In this document: positions 22,696-34,700 of the stretch, piece by piece
How positions within the stretch are numbered: the stretch's first letter is position 1
Layout: each line of letters opens with the position of its first letter
Assembly: GCA_030267565.1 (NCBI GenBank)
Contig: BRXU01000001.1
Span: 6,764,001 to 6,828,000, forward strand
Direction: 5' to 3'
DNA: 64,000 nt
Source: Pleodorina starrii
Lineage: Eukaryota > Chlorophyta > Chlorophyceae > Chlamydomonadales > Volvocaceae
Translations under genes and position numbers: made by a program
The notes under the pieces: generated by a model
What the model was told of the DNA's origin: nothing
The model's input: the letters and a program-made list of their open reading frames with translations, nothing else
Databases searched by the model: none

Positions 22696-25600
22696 GCTGC
22701 GCACGAGGAGGACATGGCCTTGAAGGCGGAGGGCTTGCACATCGGCAGCAGCGATGAGAAAGTCGCATCGTACCGTGGCGTCGGGCTGGGGCTCTACTTC
22801 AAAGTCTTGCACTGGTGAGCAAACTTGGAAACTGGGACTTCACCCATGGGCTACTAAAACCGTCAACATATGTCATGATGTATGCCCGTCCTATGTCCGA
22901 CAGCACACCGTACGCACGCAAGACGTGCAATCCGAGCTTGTCATGTTTCTAATGCTCTCACTGGCACCTGCTACTATCGCATTGCCCTCGTTATCGTCCC
23001 CCATACCACCGCAAACGCAGCAGGCACAGCCCCTTCCCGCACTTTTGCTGAATCCCCGTCGCCCCTTCCTCCCCATTTCTCCGTTCCCCTCCCAGGCTAT
23101 TTTGGATGATGATATTCATGATGCTTTGCTCGGTGAGCCGCTGCGCCTGTGCGGCGGCGAGAGCGGGATTTGGGGCGGGAGGTGAAGGGGGAGGACGCGG
23201 GGATTCCCAGGATGCACAGCTCTGCTGCGCCGCTTGCCCGACATGTAGCCCGCCTGATCCTGAATTCAATTATCACATGTTGGGACATGTTGCAGCTCCA
23301 GGCGCTGCCGCCTGGCCGCCTGGCTGGCTGGCTGTACAGTGCCCGCCATTTTACGCCCCCCCTCCCCCGGCCCGGGACGGCCGGAGATCGACCATCCAGC
23401 CACCATCGGAAGTTTCCTTGCACTGCCTTGCACTGCCTTCTGCATTCTGTGAGGAAGAAGGAGATGAGGGTCTGCATTCTGCATTTTGAGGGAAGGAAGT
23501 GAGGGGGCCTTTGCTCCATGCGGCGAGATGGGGAGCAGGGGCCATTTGCCGCTTTGAAGTGTGTGGCTCACAGCAGCGGCTGCGCATGCTGCTGCTGCTG
23601 CTGATGCCGACTGCTCCGCCGCTGGCCCGCCAGCCGGAGAATCATGCGCAGTTGCGCACCCCAGGTCCCCAGCCCAGCTCCTACGGTGTCGGGTGGTGGC
23701 GCGCAGGGATGCATCGCATCCTGTCCCGTCCTGTCCCGTCCTGTCGGTTGAAACCAGTCGCGGCGGGCTCGGACGGCATCACCCATCGCATCACACGGGG
23801 AGGGGGACGGGGCGTGCTGCACTTGGTGTCGTCCAATGCCCCCCGCACCTCGATTCGCGTGCCGTACCTGTGCCGTACTACACAGGTGCCGTACCTGATC
23901 ACCATCAATACCTCGGTATTCACGGACTACGCCCACCGGAACGACCACGGGTACGGCGTCAAGATGTACGACAGCTTTGAGCTGGCTTCCTTTACGTTCG
24001 CGGCCATTGTGGACGACAAGAAGGACAACGGCACTCTGCAGTACATGAACACGGAGATTGCGGATGCTTGGAAGGGGCCCATGAAGAAGGGTGTCTTCCT
24101 GACGTGTGAGTGGCACCTCCAGGGAGGGAGGGAGGGAGGGAGGGAGGGAGGGAGGGAGGGAGGGAGGAAGGGAGGGAGGGAGGGAGGGAGGGAGGAAGGG
24201 AGGGAGGGAGGGAGGGAGAGGGGTAGAGAGAGTGTGTGTGTGTGTGTTTGTGGGTCGCGGTCTTCAAACCCTAAGATTCCTCCTTCGCTACCCCTCTCCA
24301 GTCCGACAGTCTTCTTCTCATTCGGACTGTGTCCTCGACCCCCCATTTCTCTCTCTCCATCTCCAGGGATCTCGCTCCTCGACGCCGGGGCCACGGTGGT
24401 GCTGACTGGCGTCGTGGTGGTGCTCTTCGTGCTGGTAGGTGACCCATGGGTCGGTGGGTGACCCATGGGTCGGTGGGTGACCCGGGGGTCGGTGGGTCGG
24501 CGGGCGGATGAGAGGCTACTGGCTGGGGGGGCGGGCGGGCGGGCCGCGTGGCGGATTTCTAAAGAGGGGGTGGGGCCGGGAGCGCACAGCGGCTGTATTG
24601 AGGGCATTGAAGGCTTGTGAGTGAGTTCGGCACCATGTGAGTGAGTGAGGCGCCGGGATGAATGAATGGCGATTGAAGGATTGAACGAATAAATGGATGA
24701 ATGCGTCGATTGAAGGTTGTACCGTATGCACCGTATATTTGTACGCATGTACAGCTGTACTTCTAAGGGATGGGCCGCGTCGCCGCTGTGAAGACATGAA
24801 CTGGTCGGGGAGAGGAGGCGTTTACAGTTGTCGGTTTTCGGTTTCTGCAGGTACGGCGGTGGTTGGAAAAGGTGGATCGCAAAACCCGCGAGGTGTCCGA
24901 CTACGCCGTCATCGTTGGCGGCCTGCCGCCATTTATCACCGCCACTGAGGTACGACAACCGTACTTGACACCGTACCCAATACCGTACCTTTGCGCGGTG
25001 TGCCGCGCGCCGCGCACCGCCTGTGCAAGCATCTGCACCGCCGCCGCCGGGGACGAGTGACGAATGGTAATCGTCGTTTGCTGCCTCACCTCCAAGCTCC
25101 AACCCAACGACCCCAGGGCACACCTTCCTGGCCCCTCCCTGGACAACTCGCCCCCGACCGCCCGTTCCTCTCCCCCACGGCCCGTCCCTCCACAACCCCC
25201 TTCAATTCCGTTTAGAACCCCCTCCTCCCCCCTGGAGTATTAACCTAGGGCCGCCCGTCCGTCCGCTCGGCCTCTGCACACTGCCAGCACGCCGCTTCCT
25301 TTTGCCCCCTTCATTTCGTTTCGTTTCGTTCATTTGGCTTTTCACTCTACGCACGATCCGGCCTCTCCTCCGAACCCTGCTTCCCTCCCTTCCCCCACTT
25401 CCCTGTCCGGAGCTCACAGGTGGGCGAGTACTTTGAGAAGCACTTTACCAAGGACGAAAAAACCGACAAGGTGGGCCGGGGCCAGACAAGGGAGTTATGC
25501 GGCCGGCAGGCTCCTGGGTGCTGGCTGGCTGGCTGTCCAGCTTGCCCAGCCGGGAGTGAGGGGGGGGTGTTGGTGGGGGTGTCTGGCGATCGACACGACG

Positions 25601-25719
25601 ACAGTCCTCAAAGACCTCAAACCCAGTCCGCGACGTTGAGCACGCACGCACCGAGGATCCAACGAGCACGCAAGGAGTAACCAGGAGACACGCACACTCC
25701 CTCCCTCTATCTCTGTCTG

Positions 25720-25779
<60 letters not shown>

Positions 25780-28700
25780 TTACACATACACATCCGCATT
25801 CGCTGCCCCCTGTCGTTACCAACCAGCAGGTGATGGACGTGGTGCTCATCCGGGGCTTCTCGACCGTTGTCAACGCGTGCAAGGAGGTGCACAGGAACGA
25901 GCAGCTCAAGGTACGACAGTACGGCAGTACGGCGGCAACGTAGTCCCGGCCCGTCGACACGCAGCGCGGCATATTGATACCCCCTCCCTCCCTCCCTCCC
26001 TCTCTCCCTCCCTCTCTCCCTCCCTCGACCCATCCCTCGATCCATCCCCTCTCCCTCCACCTCCATAGCGCTTTGTGGCGGGTATGGAAGCCCAACTGGC
26101 GGACACCAACTCAGGAGCCTTGCCGCCGCCGCCGCCGCCGGCGGAGGTGGGGGCGGACGCCGCCGACGATGACGGAAAGGGTGCTGCCGCCGGCGTGGCG
26201 GCGGGCAAGGCGACGCCGCCGACGTCGCCCGCTCGGGCGGTGCCGCCGTCGTCGCCGGCCTCTGCCGGTCCCAAGACCTTCAACCTGACGGCCGTCGCCA
26301 CCGTCGGCGCCGCCGCCGCCCCACCGGCGCCGCTTTCGCCGCGGCCGCCGGCGGCGGAGGCGGAGGCGGTGACCCCCGCCGCCGTGTCTCTGGATGACCC
26401 GGAGGCGGGAAAACGTAGGTTTCGTCACCATTAGGGCGGTTCTGTCGTGCAATCGCGTTTCCTCGGCAAGACAAGAAAAGATGCATTGCGCGCGCAGTCC
26501 CAAGGCCGGGAAGCCTCTCCCGTTTTACGCTTTAGGGCTTTCTCGGCACATGCGCACGAGAATGCGCCGCACCGCGCCCAGCGAGCCGTGCTGCGCCCCC
26601 TTCCGGCCGCTCACTGTACGACGTGTGCCGTACTGCTGCCGTACAGTCGAGGAGAGCTCGTCCATGGCCTGCGACATGAGTCGCGAGATGGCCAAGGTGG
26701 ATGCGGCCATTCGGGAGCAGCAGGATATTGTGATGGAGGGCATGAGGCAGGGCAAGCTGAGGAGCAACGCGGTGCGTGTGTGCGTGGGTTGGTGGGGCGA
26801 TGGGCCGGCGGCGGCGGAGGTGGCATCGACCCGTGGGTCAGTGGGCGCGGAGTCGGACCCATGGGTCGGTGGGCGCGGTTTCGATCTGTGGGGTCCGGGG
26901 TGGGGGGAGAGAGTGGGCGGGTAAGCTGAGGTCCAGTGTGGTGTAGGTGCGCGGCGCGCGGTACTGACCCGTGGGTCGGATACGTTTGGCGGAGGGGAGG
27001 GAGCCGGAGTCATCCGAGCGGCACTGGCAGTCTCGCCCGTGTCGGAGTGCCTGCGTGCCGGAGTGCCGGAGCATTGGAAGTGCTGATGCTGATGCTTGGG
27101 TGGATCGAGAGGGCGTGAGTGGGTGTCGGCGGGCTGGGCTGATGTGTGGCGGCCTGCCGCTGTGTATCGCTGTATGGCTCCGGAACCAACACCGCGGCCT
27201 TGCCAATGCAGTGCTGCACACAGCCAAGCCGAGTGAACCGCCTGACCTCACTGGCCTCATTGGACCCTCTCCCACCCTTACCTCGGCTACCCTCTCCCCC
27301 CCCGCCCCCCCAAAGGCCATTGTGACATTCAACACGGAGCAGATGCGTGCCGAGGTGTGCCGCCACATGCCCTCGGGTGAGTGGGTCCTTAGAGGGGGTG
27401 AGGGGGGGCTGCGCTTGTTGCACTTGTTACATTTGCAGAGCAGTTGCCGGAAGGGAAGTGCTGCACACGCACACACGCACACGGGTCAGACTAAGCGCCG
27501 CGCCCCCTCAGCGGCGGTTTGTGGCCCGGTGGGCCCGGACGAGGTGCCGCTCTCGCCCTCCTCCGAGGGCTTTCCCTTCATTCCCCCACCATGGCAGCAT
27601 CCACACTCACCACCCGCTAAATCCCCTCCCCTCCCCTCCCCTTCCCCCTCTCCCCCGCCCCCCCGCCTCCCCCTTCCCCCCCTTGCCCCGCTCCCTCCCC
27701 TCCCCTTTCCCCCCGCTTCCCTTCCCCCTTCCCCCCTTTCCCCCTTCCTAAGGCTGGTGGGCCTCGCTGCTGATGCCTCGCAAGATGCGGTTGGAGCACG
27801 GAGGGCGGCAGTGGCGCATCTGGGTGCGCCGCGCGGCCGCCCCGGACGACTACCGCTTTGAGAACATTTCCACGCGCATCCGCACCAACATTTGCGTCCA
27901 GGTATGTGAGTGTATGTGCACATGTGTGTGCATGTATGTGTATGTGTACAGCACCGAGCTTTTCGTCGTGTACCGGTGGGAGGGAGGGTGGGAGGGTGGG
28001 TGGGTGGGTGGGAGGGCGGGTGGGTGGGTGGGTGGGTGGGTGGGTGGGTGGGAGGGTGGGTAAGCGGCCCCTCCTCCTCCCCTCGGCGCCACCTGCCTGC
28101 CTGCCCCTCTCCTCCCTCCTCCTCCTCCTCCTCGCCACTGCGGTATCAACTCCTCCACCCCACTCTCCCCCTGTACCACGCCGCCCCCAACACACACCGC
28201 TGCCGCCCTAATTTACCCCCCTCCCCGCTCCTCCCCTCCCCCCCTCCACCGCCACGCAGGTGTTGACCGGCCTCATCATGTTTGCCTTCATGTTGGTGTG
28301 TGCCGCCCTCATCACCTGGCTGTCCGCGGAGAGCAACAAGGAGGCGAGGGTCATCAGTTGGGACAGCGGGGAGCTGCGGGCGGCAATTGGGTGGGTCCTG
28401 GTGCGGGTGCTGGGTCGGGTCGGGTCGGGTCGGCGGATATGACCCGTGGGTCGGTCGACACAACGCGCGGTACCGTACCGTATTTCAGGCTGCCGGCTGC
28501 GCGGCAGCACATCGGCTGCGAGGCCCCCTCAGATGACTGCCAGGCCACGGCCAGGCTGCCCGGCTGGATCCCTCCTCCCTTGACCCGCCTTGGCGCTCGT
28601 CAGCCGTCGTGAACCGTTCCATCCGTAGTGCCGTACCTCGCCGTGATTGGGGTTTTAGGGTTCGCCAACAAACATCGTCGCCTCACTCGGGTGCTCCGCT

Positions 28701-31700
28701 GCTGATTGTGCTACCTGTATTATTCTTCGTACTACCAGTATTGGTGTCCCATCCCATCCCATCGTGCCGCAGCTTCACCCCCTCCCCACCCTTACACGCC
28801 CCCCGCCCTTGCACCTCTTGGCTCCACGATACGTCACAGGATCGGCATGGCCAAGACCAACCTGGCTGCCTCCCCCAGCGCCACCGCTTTGGACCAGGTG
28901 AGGGGGGAGGCGGTGCGACTGGTGCGGGTTTTAGGGTTTTAGGGTTGTCGGGTTTTAGGTGTGGTGTCGGTGTGGCAGTGGTGGACTCTGTGGTGGGGCG
29001 AGGGGCTGTGGCTGGTGGTGAGGATGGTGGGGGGCGAGAGGGGTCAAGGAGCAACGAGGGCTCGTTCGCGAGGGGTGCTGTGCGGCCTCCCGACGGCCTG
29101 CGAGGTCCTTCCTTGCCCTGCCCTGCCCTGCCCCGTCCCTCCGCTGCAGGACCCAGCCCGAGCCCAACCACACCCCCAGCACAACACCAGCCACGCTACC
29201 CGCCCATAGCTGAACCCCCCCTCCCCCCGGTGTGCCGTACCTTGTCGTACCTCGTCGTACCAGGCCGTGTACGACTCGTTTTGCTCGGGCTCCATGGGCA
29301 GCTGCGTCGCCTATGTGGGCGACGAGTTCCCTGGAGCTGCTCTCAACATGACGTACGGGTGAGGCGGGAGGGGGGGGGGTCGTTGGGTGGAGGGGGCGGT
29401 GGTGAGGGAGCGGGCGAGGGCTGATGAGACGGGCTGGGATGGGCGGTGTGCAGTCGGGCGGGGCAGCAGGTGGCAGGTGGTGCACGGGGCCGGGAACGGC
29501 GGGAAAGACTAGGAGCTGGGAGGCGTGTGTCCCCAACCTGTCCGGCCCCCATCTGCTCCCGACATGAACACTGACACCACCCCGCCTCCTGTTCCGTCTC
29601 CACCTCTGCCTCCACCACCGCCGCCCCTTCGTAACCGCAGCTCCCAGTGGTCTTTCCCCAACGCCACCGCCCGACTGCTCAACGAGCGGCCCGTGAGGCA
29701 GAGCCTGATCAAGTGCGCTGAGGTGAGGTGTGAGGGTGACCCGGTGGGTGACCCGTGGGTCGGTGGGTGATCCGTCGGTCGGTGGGTGACCCGGGGGTCG
29801 GTGGGTGACCTGGGGGTCGGTGGGTGACCTGGGGGTGGGCGGGTGACTCATCGGTTGGTGGGTGACCCGTGGGTCGGTGGACGACCCGTGGGTCGGTGGA
29901 CGACCCGTGGGTCGGTGGACGACCCGGGGGTCGGTGGACGACCCGGGGGTCGGGTGCTGCGAGGGCATCGAACGTCTGCGCGACAATGGGTCCTGCTCCT
30001 TCCTCTCACCCTCCTGTAACGTATACCATTGTATTTCACTCTCACATCCCTCAACCCTCAATCCTCATCCGAGCACCCTCTTTCGCCCTCCCCCTGCCCC
30101 TGTTGCCGGTTACTGCTGACCGCTGCCGCAGAGTGTGTCGTGCCCCGCGTCGTACTGCATGCCGTGCTACTGCCTGGGCCTGAGCTCCATCCCCACCGAT
30201 GACGCCACACCCGAGTTTCTGAACCACCTGAAGGACGCGTGCTCCGATTACTGGCAGCCATATGACCTGAGGTGTGTGTGGGGTGTGGGGTGGGGGGTAT
30301 GTGGGGAGGGGTGTGTGGGGGTGTTGGGGGGTGGGGGGCCCTGGGTAACGTGTGCGGGGGAAGGGGGCTGGGTGTTTCTTCCTCCACACGCACACGGTGT
30401 TTTCCCGCACACGCACCGCTCCCCCCCACATGCTTCCCCACATCTCATCTCATCCCATCTCATCTTGTAACGTATGGCAAAGGCACTAGTTGACGTTTCC
30501 GGGTATCTCCCAGACGCTACACATCTCCTTACCGCACCGCTCTCCCCTCCTCCCTCCCTCAGGCGCCAAGGCATTATGATCGCCATATCGTTGGTCATCG
30601 CCGTCATCAACTCGCTGCTCTCGCTTGTTCTGCGACTGTTCAAATTCCACGTGGAGAAGCACTGGACCACCACGGATACGGAGCTCAGGTGGGTGTATGT
30701 GTGTGTGTGTGGGGGGGGGGGGTGTGTGGTGGAGGGGGTGTGTGTGGTGGAGGGGGGAAGGGTGTGTGTATGTGTGTGCCGCTGGCGCGGCTTCGACCTC
30801 TCCGCTGCGTTTCCTCCCGTTGCTGCTGACGCTCGTCGTACTGTCGTACTACAGTTTTGCGGTTTGGTCGTACCTGGTCAAGTTGATCAACTCGGTGGTG
30901 GTTCTGTTGGTGGTCAACTGCTCAACGCTCAAGAACCTGCAGGAGAAGGCGCTGGCACAGGTGGGTGGGTGGGTGGGTGGGTGGGTGGGTGGGTCGCCGC
31001 GAGTTGGTGTTTTTTTGGGGAGAAGGGAGCCCTTCTGGCGTTTGGGGAGGGGGGGGAAGGTGATGGAGGAAAGTGAATGGGCAGGGGGGGTCACGGGGAT
31101 TGAAGGATCTGCGAAGGCATTGTGAAAGGACTTCCCCCTCCCTCGCTGGTCCCTGTCCCCCCCCACACCCCTCCCTCCCCCCCCCCACACACACACTCAC
31201 ACCCACCCCCCGGGTCCCCCCTCAGGAGTCCCGGTGGCTGCAGCGCCTCATTCTGGACGGCCTCTACGACGACTTCACGCCCGACTGGTGGGTTGGCGTT
31301 TGCCGTACATGTACATATGTTGGCGGTCTGTCGTACCCTCACGGTGCCGCATGGCCCTGTCTCGTCGTCCCAATCGCCCTTCCGTCGATAGTCAGGTTCG
31401 ATACCCGTCTGCTTCGCAAAAAGCTAAATCGGTTGTTGGTTGGTTGGTTGGTAACCGGTAGTTGGTTGGTTGTCAGTCTAACAATCGTATAACTACATTT
31501 CCGTGCTTGTTGTTCATTCAGGTACGCCTCCATTGGCTTCTCGGTGATGATCCTGATGATGATCAATGTGGCGGGGCCGCTGATACGGTCGGTGGTGGAT
31601 GCGAGTGTCAAGTGGGCCCTACGTGCCAAGCTGCTGTACGGCCACATGGGCAAACTGAGCGCGCCGGAGGACTACAACGCCGCCTTCCGCACGCAGCAAG

Positions 31701-34700
31701 TGAGTCTACCGTGTATGGCTGTGTGTGCGTACCTGGACGCGGGTGTGGGTGGGTAGGTAGGTGGGTGGGTGGGTGGGTGGGTGCGCGCGAGTGCACGTGC
31801 ACGCCTGCGACTCTCTTCCCTCCCCTCCGCTCCGTTCCCTCCCCGTGCCTCTCCTCATCCCCCTTCCCTTCCCTTTCCTTCCCCACCTTTCCGCTCCTTT
31901 CCTTTCCTTTCCTATGCTTTCCCCTCTCCCTCCCTTTCCCCTCTCTTCGCTCCCCTTTCCACACTCCTTCACTTTCCTCCCCTCCCCCTCCTCCTGTCCC
32001 TCTCCCCTCCCCCTCCCCCTCCTCCCCCCTCCTACGGCCCCTCCAGTTCACGCTGGAGTCCCGTATCTCCGATGTGCTGTTCAACGTGACTCTGGCCCTC
32101 CTGTTCGGCAGCGGCATGCCGCTGTGTTACCTCATTGCGGCGGCCTACCTGCTGGCGGTGTTCTGGTGGGACCGGGCGGCGCTGCTGTCGCGGAGCCAGC
32201 CAGCGCAGCGCTACAACAAGCAGCTGCCCCGGGCAATCATATGTGAGTGGTCTCTGTGCGTGTATCTGTGTGTCTGCGTGTCAGTGTGCTTATGTGTGTC
32301 TGCATCATCGGCGGAACCGAGCCCCGGGAGGGTTGGGGGTGGTGGGGTGTGTGGTGGCTCGTTTCGTCGCCTCTGCTGGTGATCATCGCTGTGATGACGG
32401 ATACCGTAACATGTAGCCAGTGAAGTGCCAATGCCCGTCACGGGTCTTTCTGGTGCCCCCTGATAACCCCCTCTTGCCCTCCCGCCCCCTCCTCCTCCTC
32501 CTCCGCGAACAACCCCCTTCCACACGCACGCACACGCACACGCACACACGCATGCACACACGCACAGATCTTCTGCCAGTGCTGCTGTTGGTGCACTGCG
32601 CCTTCGGTCTGTGGATGCACACCTACTTCAAGGCCGAGCTGTCGTCCATGGACCTGGATTTGGTGGCGGCGGCGAGCCAGGGGCTGGACAGGCCGGTGCG
32701 TGTGGGTGGGTGGGTGTGGGGATGTGTGGGGGTGTGGGGGTGTGGGGGTGTGGGTGGTTGGGTGGGAGATGAGACAGATGAGACCGCAACGGTGGAATGG
32801 AGGCGTGCGTGGGTGGGTTTGGGGGGGTGCGGGGCCTTATATGGTGGTAGGCGGGAAGGTGAGGATGTACCGCGGTGGCACGCGCAGCGCGAGCAGCTGC
32901 CGGTGCGGCTGCTGCTGCTGCTGAGTCGGCGGCGCCTTCCGTCCTCTTTCGCCTCCTCTGTTAATGTTTGTGACGCGCGCCTCTCGATACGATACGATAC
33001 GGTACCCCTCTCGGACCGCTCTAAGAAAGGCGCTGATGCCGTACCGTAACATGTAAAGTACGGCAGCCACGTGCCGTACCCGCCATTAACCTGCTGCGTC
33101 TCTCCCTCCGGTGATCGCTGCCGCCGCCCTGCTGTTGCTGCTGCCGCTGCTCGGTAACTGTTGTACATATCTGCAGGGCATCTCGTCCCTCTCGAACAAC
33201 TCGCTTGCCCGGCGCATCACGCAGCCCAATGGCCTGGCGCTGCTGATCTGGTTCCTGGTGCTGGGGACCTGGCTGCTGTTTGGCAGGTGGGGGAGCTGAG
33301 GGGGCTGAAGGGGGGAAGCGGTGGGGTGCCAGGGTGCGCGGCGGGCAGGCGGCTGGGTGGGTGCGGCTCGGCGGCCTTGCGGCCCAACCTTGCTGCTCAA
33401 CCGCAGGGCCGCCTCTGCAATGCAATGCAATGCAATGCAATGCAATGCAATGCAATGCAATGCAATGCAATGCAATGCAATGCAATGCAATGCAATGCAA
33501 TGCAATGCAATGCAATGCAATGCAATGCAATGCAATGCAATGCAATGCAATGCAATGCAATGCAATGCAATGCAATGCAATGCAATGCAATGCAATGCAA
33601 TGCAATGCAATGCAATGCAATGCAATGCAATGCAATGCAATGCAATGCACACATCGGAAGGCGGCAACGAAGTGACGCCCAATGGCGCCCGAGTGCTGCT
33701 GCTGCTGCTGTTACCGAAGTGTTGCTGAATGAATGATGTTTGAATGCCCGAATCCACAGCTGTCCCAGCCCCTGCGACCCCGCCCCTGCATCCCGCTTTA
33801 CCCCGCATCCCGCATTGTCCCCCTGTACCGATATCCACTGCCCCTCCTCCCCGCTCCTCCCTCTCGCTCCCCTCCCTCCCCTCCCTGCCGCTCCAGGTGG
33901 ATCCTGTGGGCTGCTGAGGAGCTGCTGGGGGGCCCCTGTGCCCGACTGGTGACACTGCTGCGGCTGCGGCGGGGCAAGGAGCCGACGAACGGCCAGTCGG
34001 GTGGGTGGCTGGGTGCACGGGATCGGGGGAGGGGAGAGGTGTCCAGGACGGGGTTTGTCCGGGGTTGACCAAAGCAAGCGAAGCGCAGCGGTCACCAGCC
34101 GAAAACTGGGCGAACCGAGTCGCCATCCATAACGCCGGACTAGACGCCGGACTTGAGTTGTCAACTGCCCCAACCACCCCTAACCGCCCATAACCGCCCC
34201 AACCGCCACGACAGACGTGTCGTACGAGGAAGCCCTGTCGACGGTCAAGGTGGCCAACCAGCTCCGCGGCGCGCGAACCTACCGCGTCCACCACCTCACC
34301 AACTACAAGCCTTTCCTCACAAGCGGAGAAGCGGGCAAGCTGTGGGCGATTGCGCAGGGCGATCGGCGCTTCACGCGACTGGTGAGGTTCCGGTTTGGTG
34401 TTTATGCATGAAGCTAAGGGCTTTCGCAGAAATGGTTTAAGGGTTTGAGGGTTTTAAATAAGGTGGGATTGAACCTCCGGTTCCCGCTCTGCGGGCCGCT
34501 AGCGGTCATGAATTGCAAGGAATGCCGATGGGGCGTTTGTTGGATTCCGCCTATCCAAGTGAATAAGCAAAATGTTTGTTCGTTACATCTTTCAAAATTG
34601 TCGTACACATCTGCTCTGCGCAGACCACCTTCCGCGTGCACGTCGAGATGGAGGTGACTGACGGCCGCCGGGTTCGAACCGAGGAGCGCGAGGTTGAGAT

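Noticed and set aside
22402..22812. Minus-strand frame of 136 codons opposite the first exon of the OSCA-like gene
   Set aside because: At first it looked coding, but the plus strand gives an in-phase exon ending in a GTGAGC donor that completes a membrane helix with the next exon.
27520..27600. Extra exon in the OSCA-like gene (frame beginning after CCCCTCAG at 27519)
   Set aside because: The exons at 27316-27376 and 27753-27901 already join in phase to give a sequence fitting the family, and the extra frame runs into proline-rich intron sequence.
31385..31420. tRNA-like B box (ggttcgatacc)
   Set aside because: No matching A box or cloverleaf stems upstream. It lies inside an intron of the OSCA-like gene.
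33021..34294. Long frames rich in IALHC/QCNAM repeats
   Set aside because: Pure translation of the TGCAA microsatellite inside an intron whose flanking exons join in phase on the plus strand.
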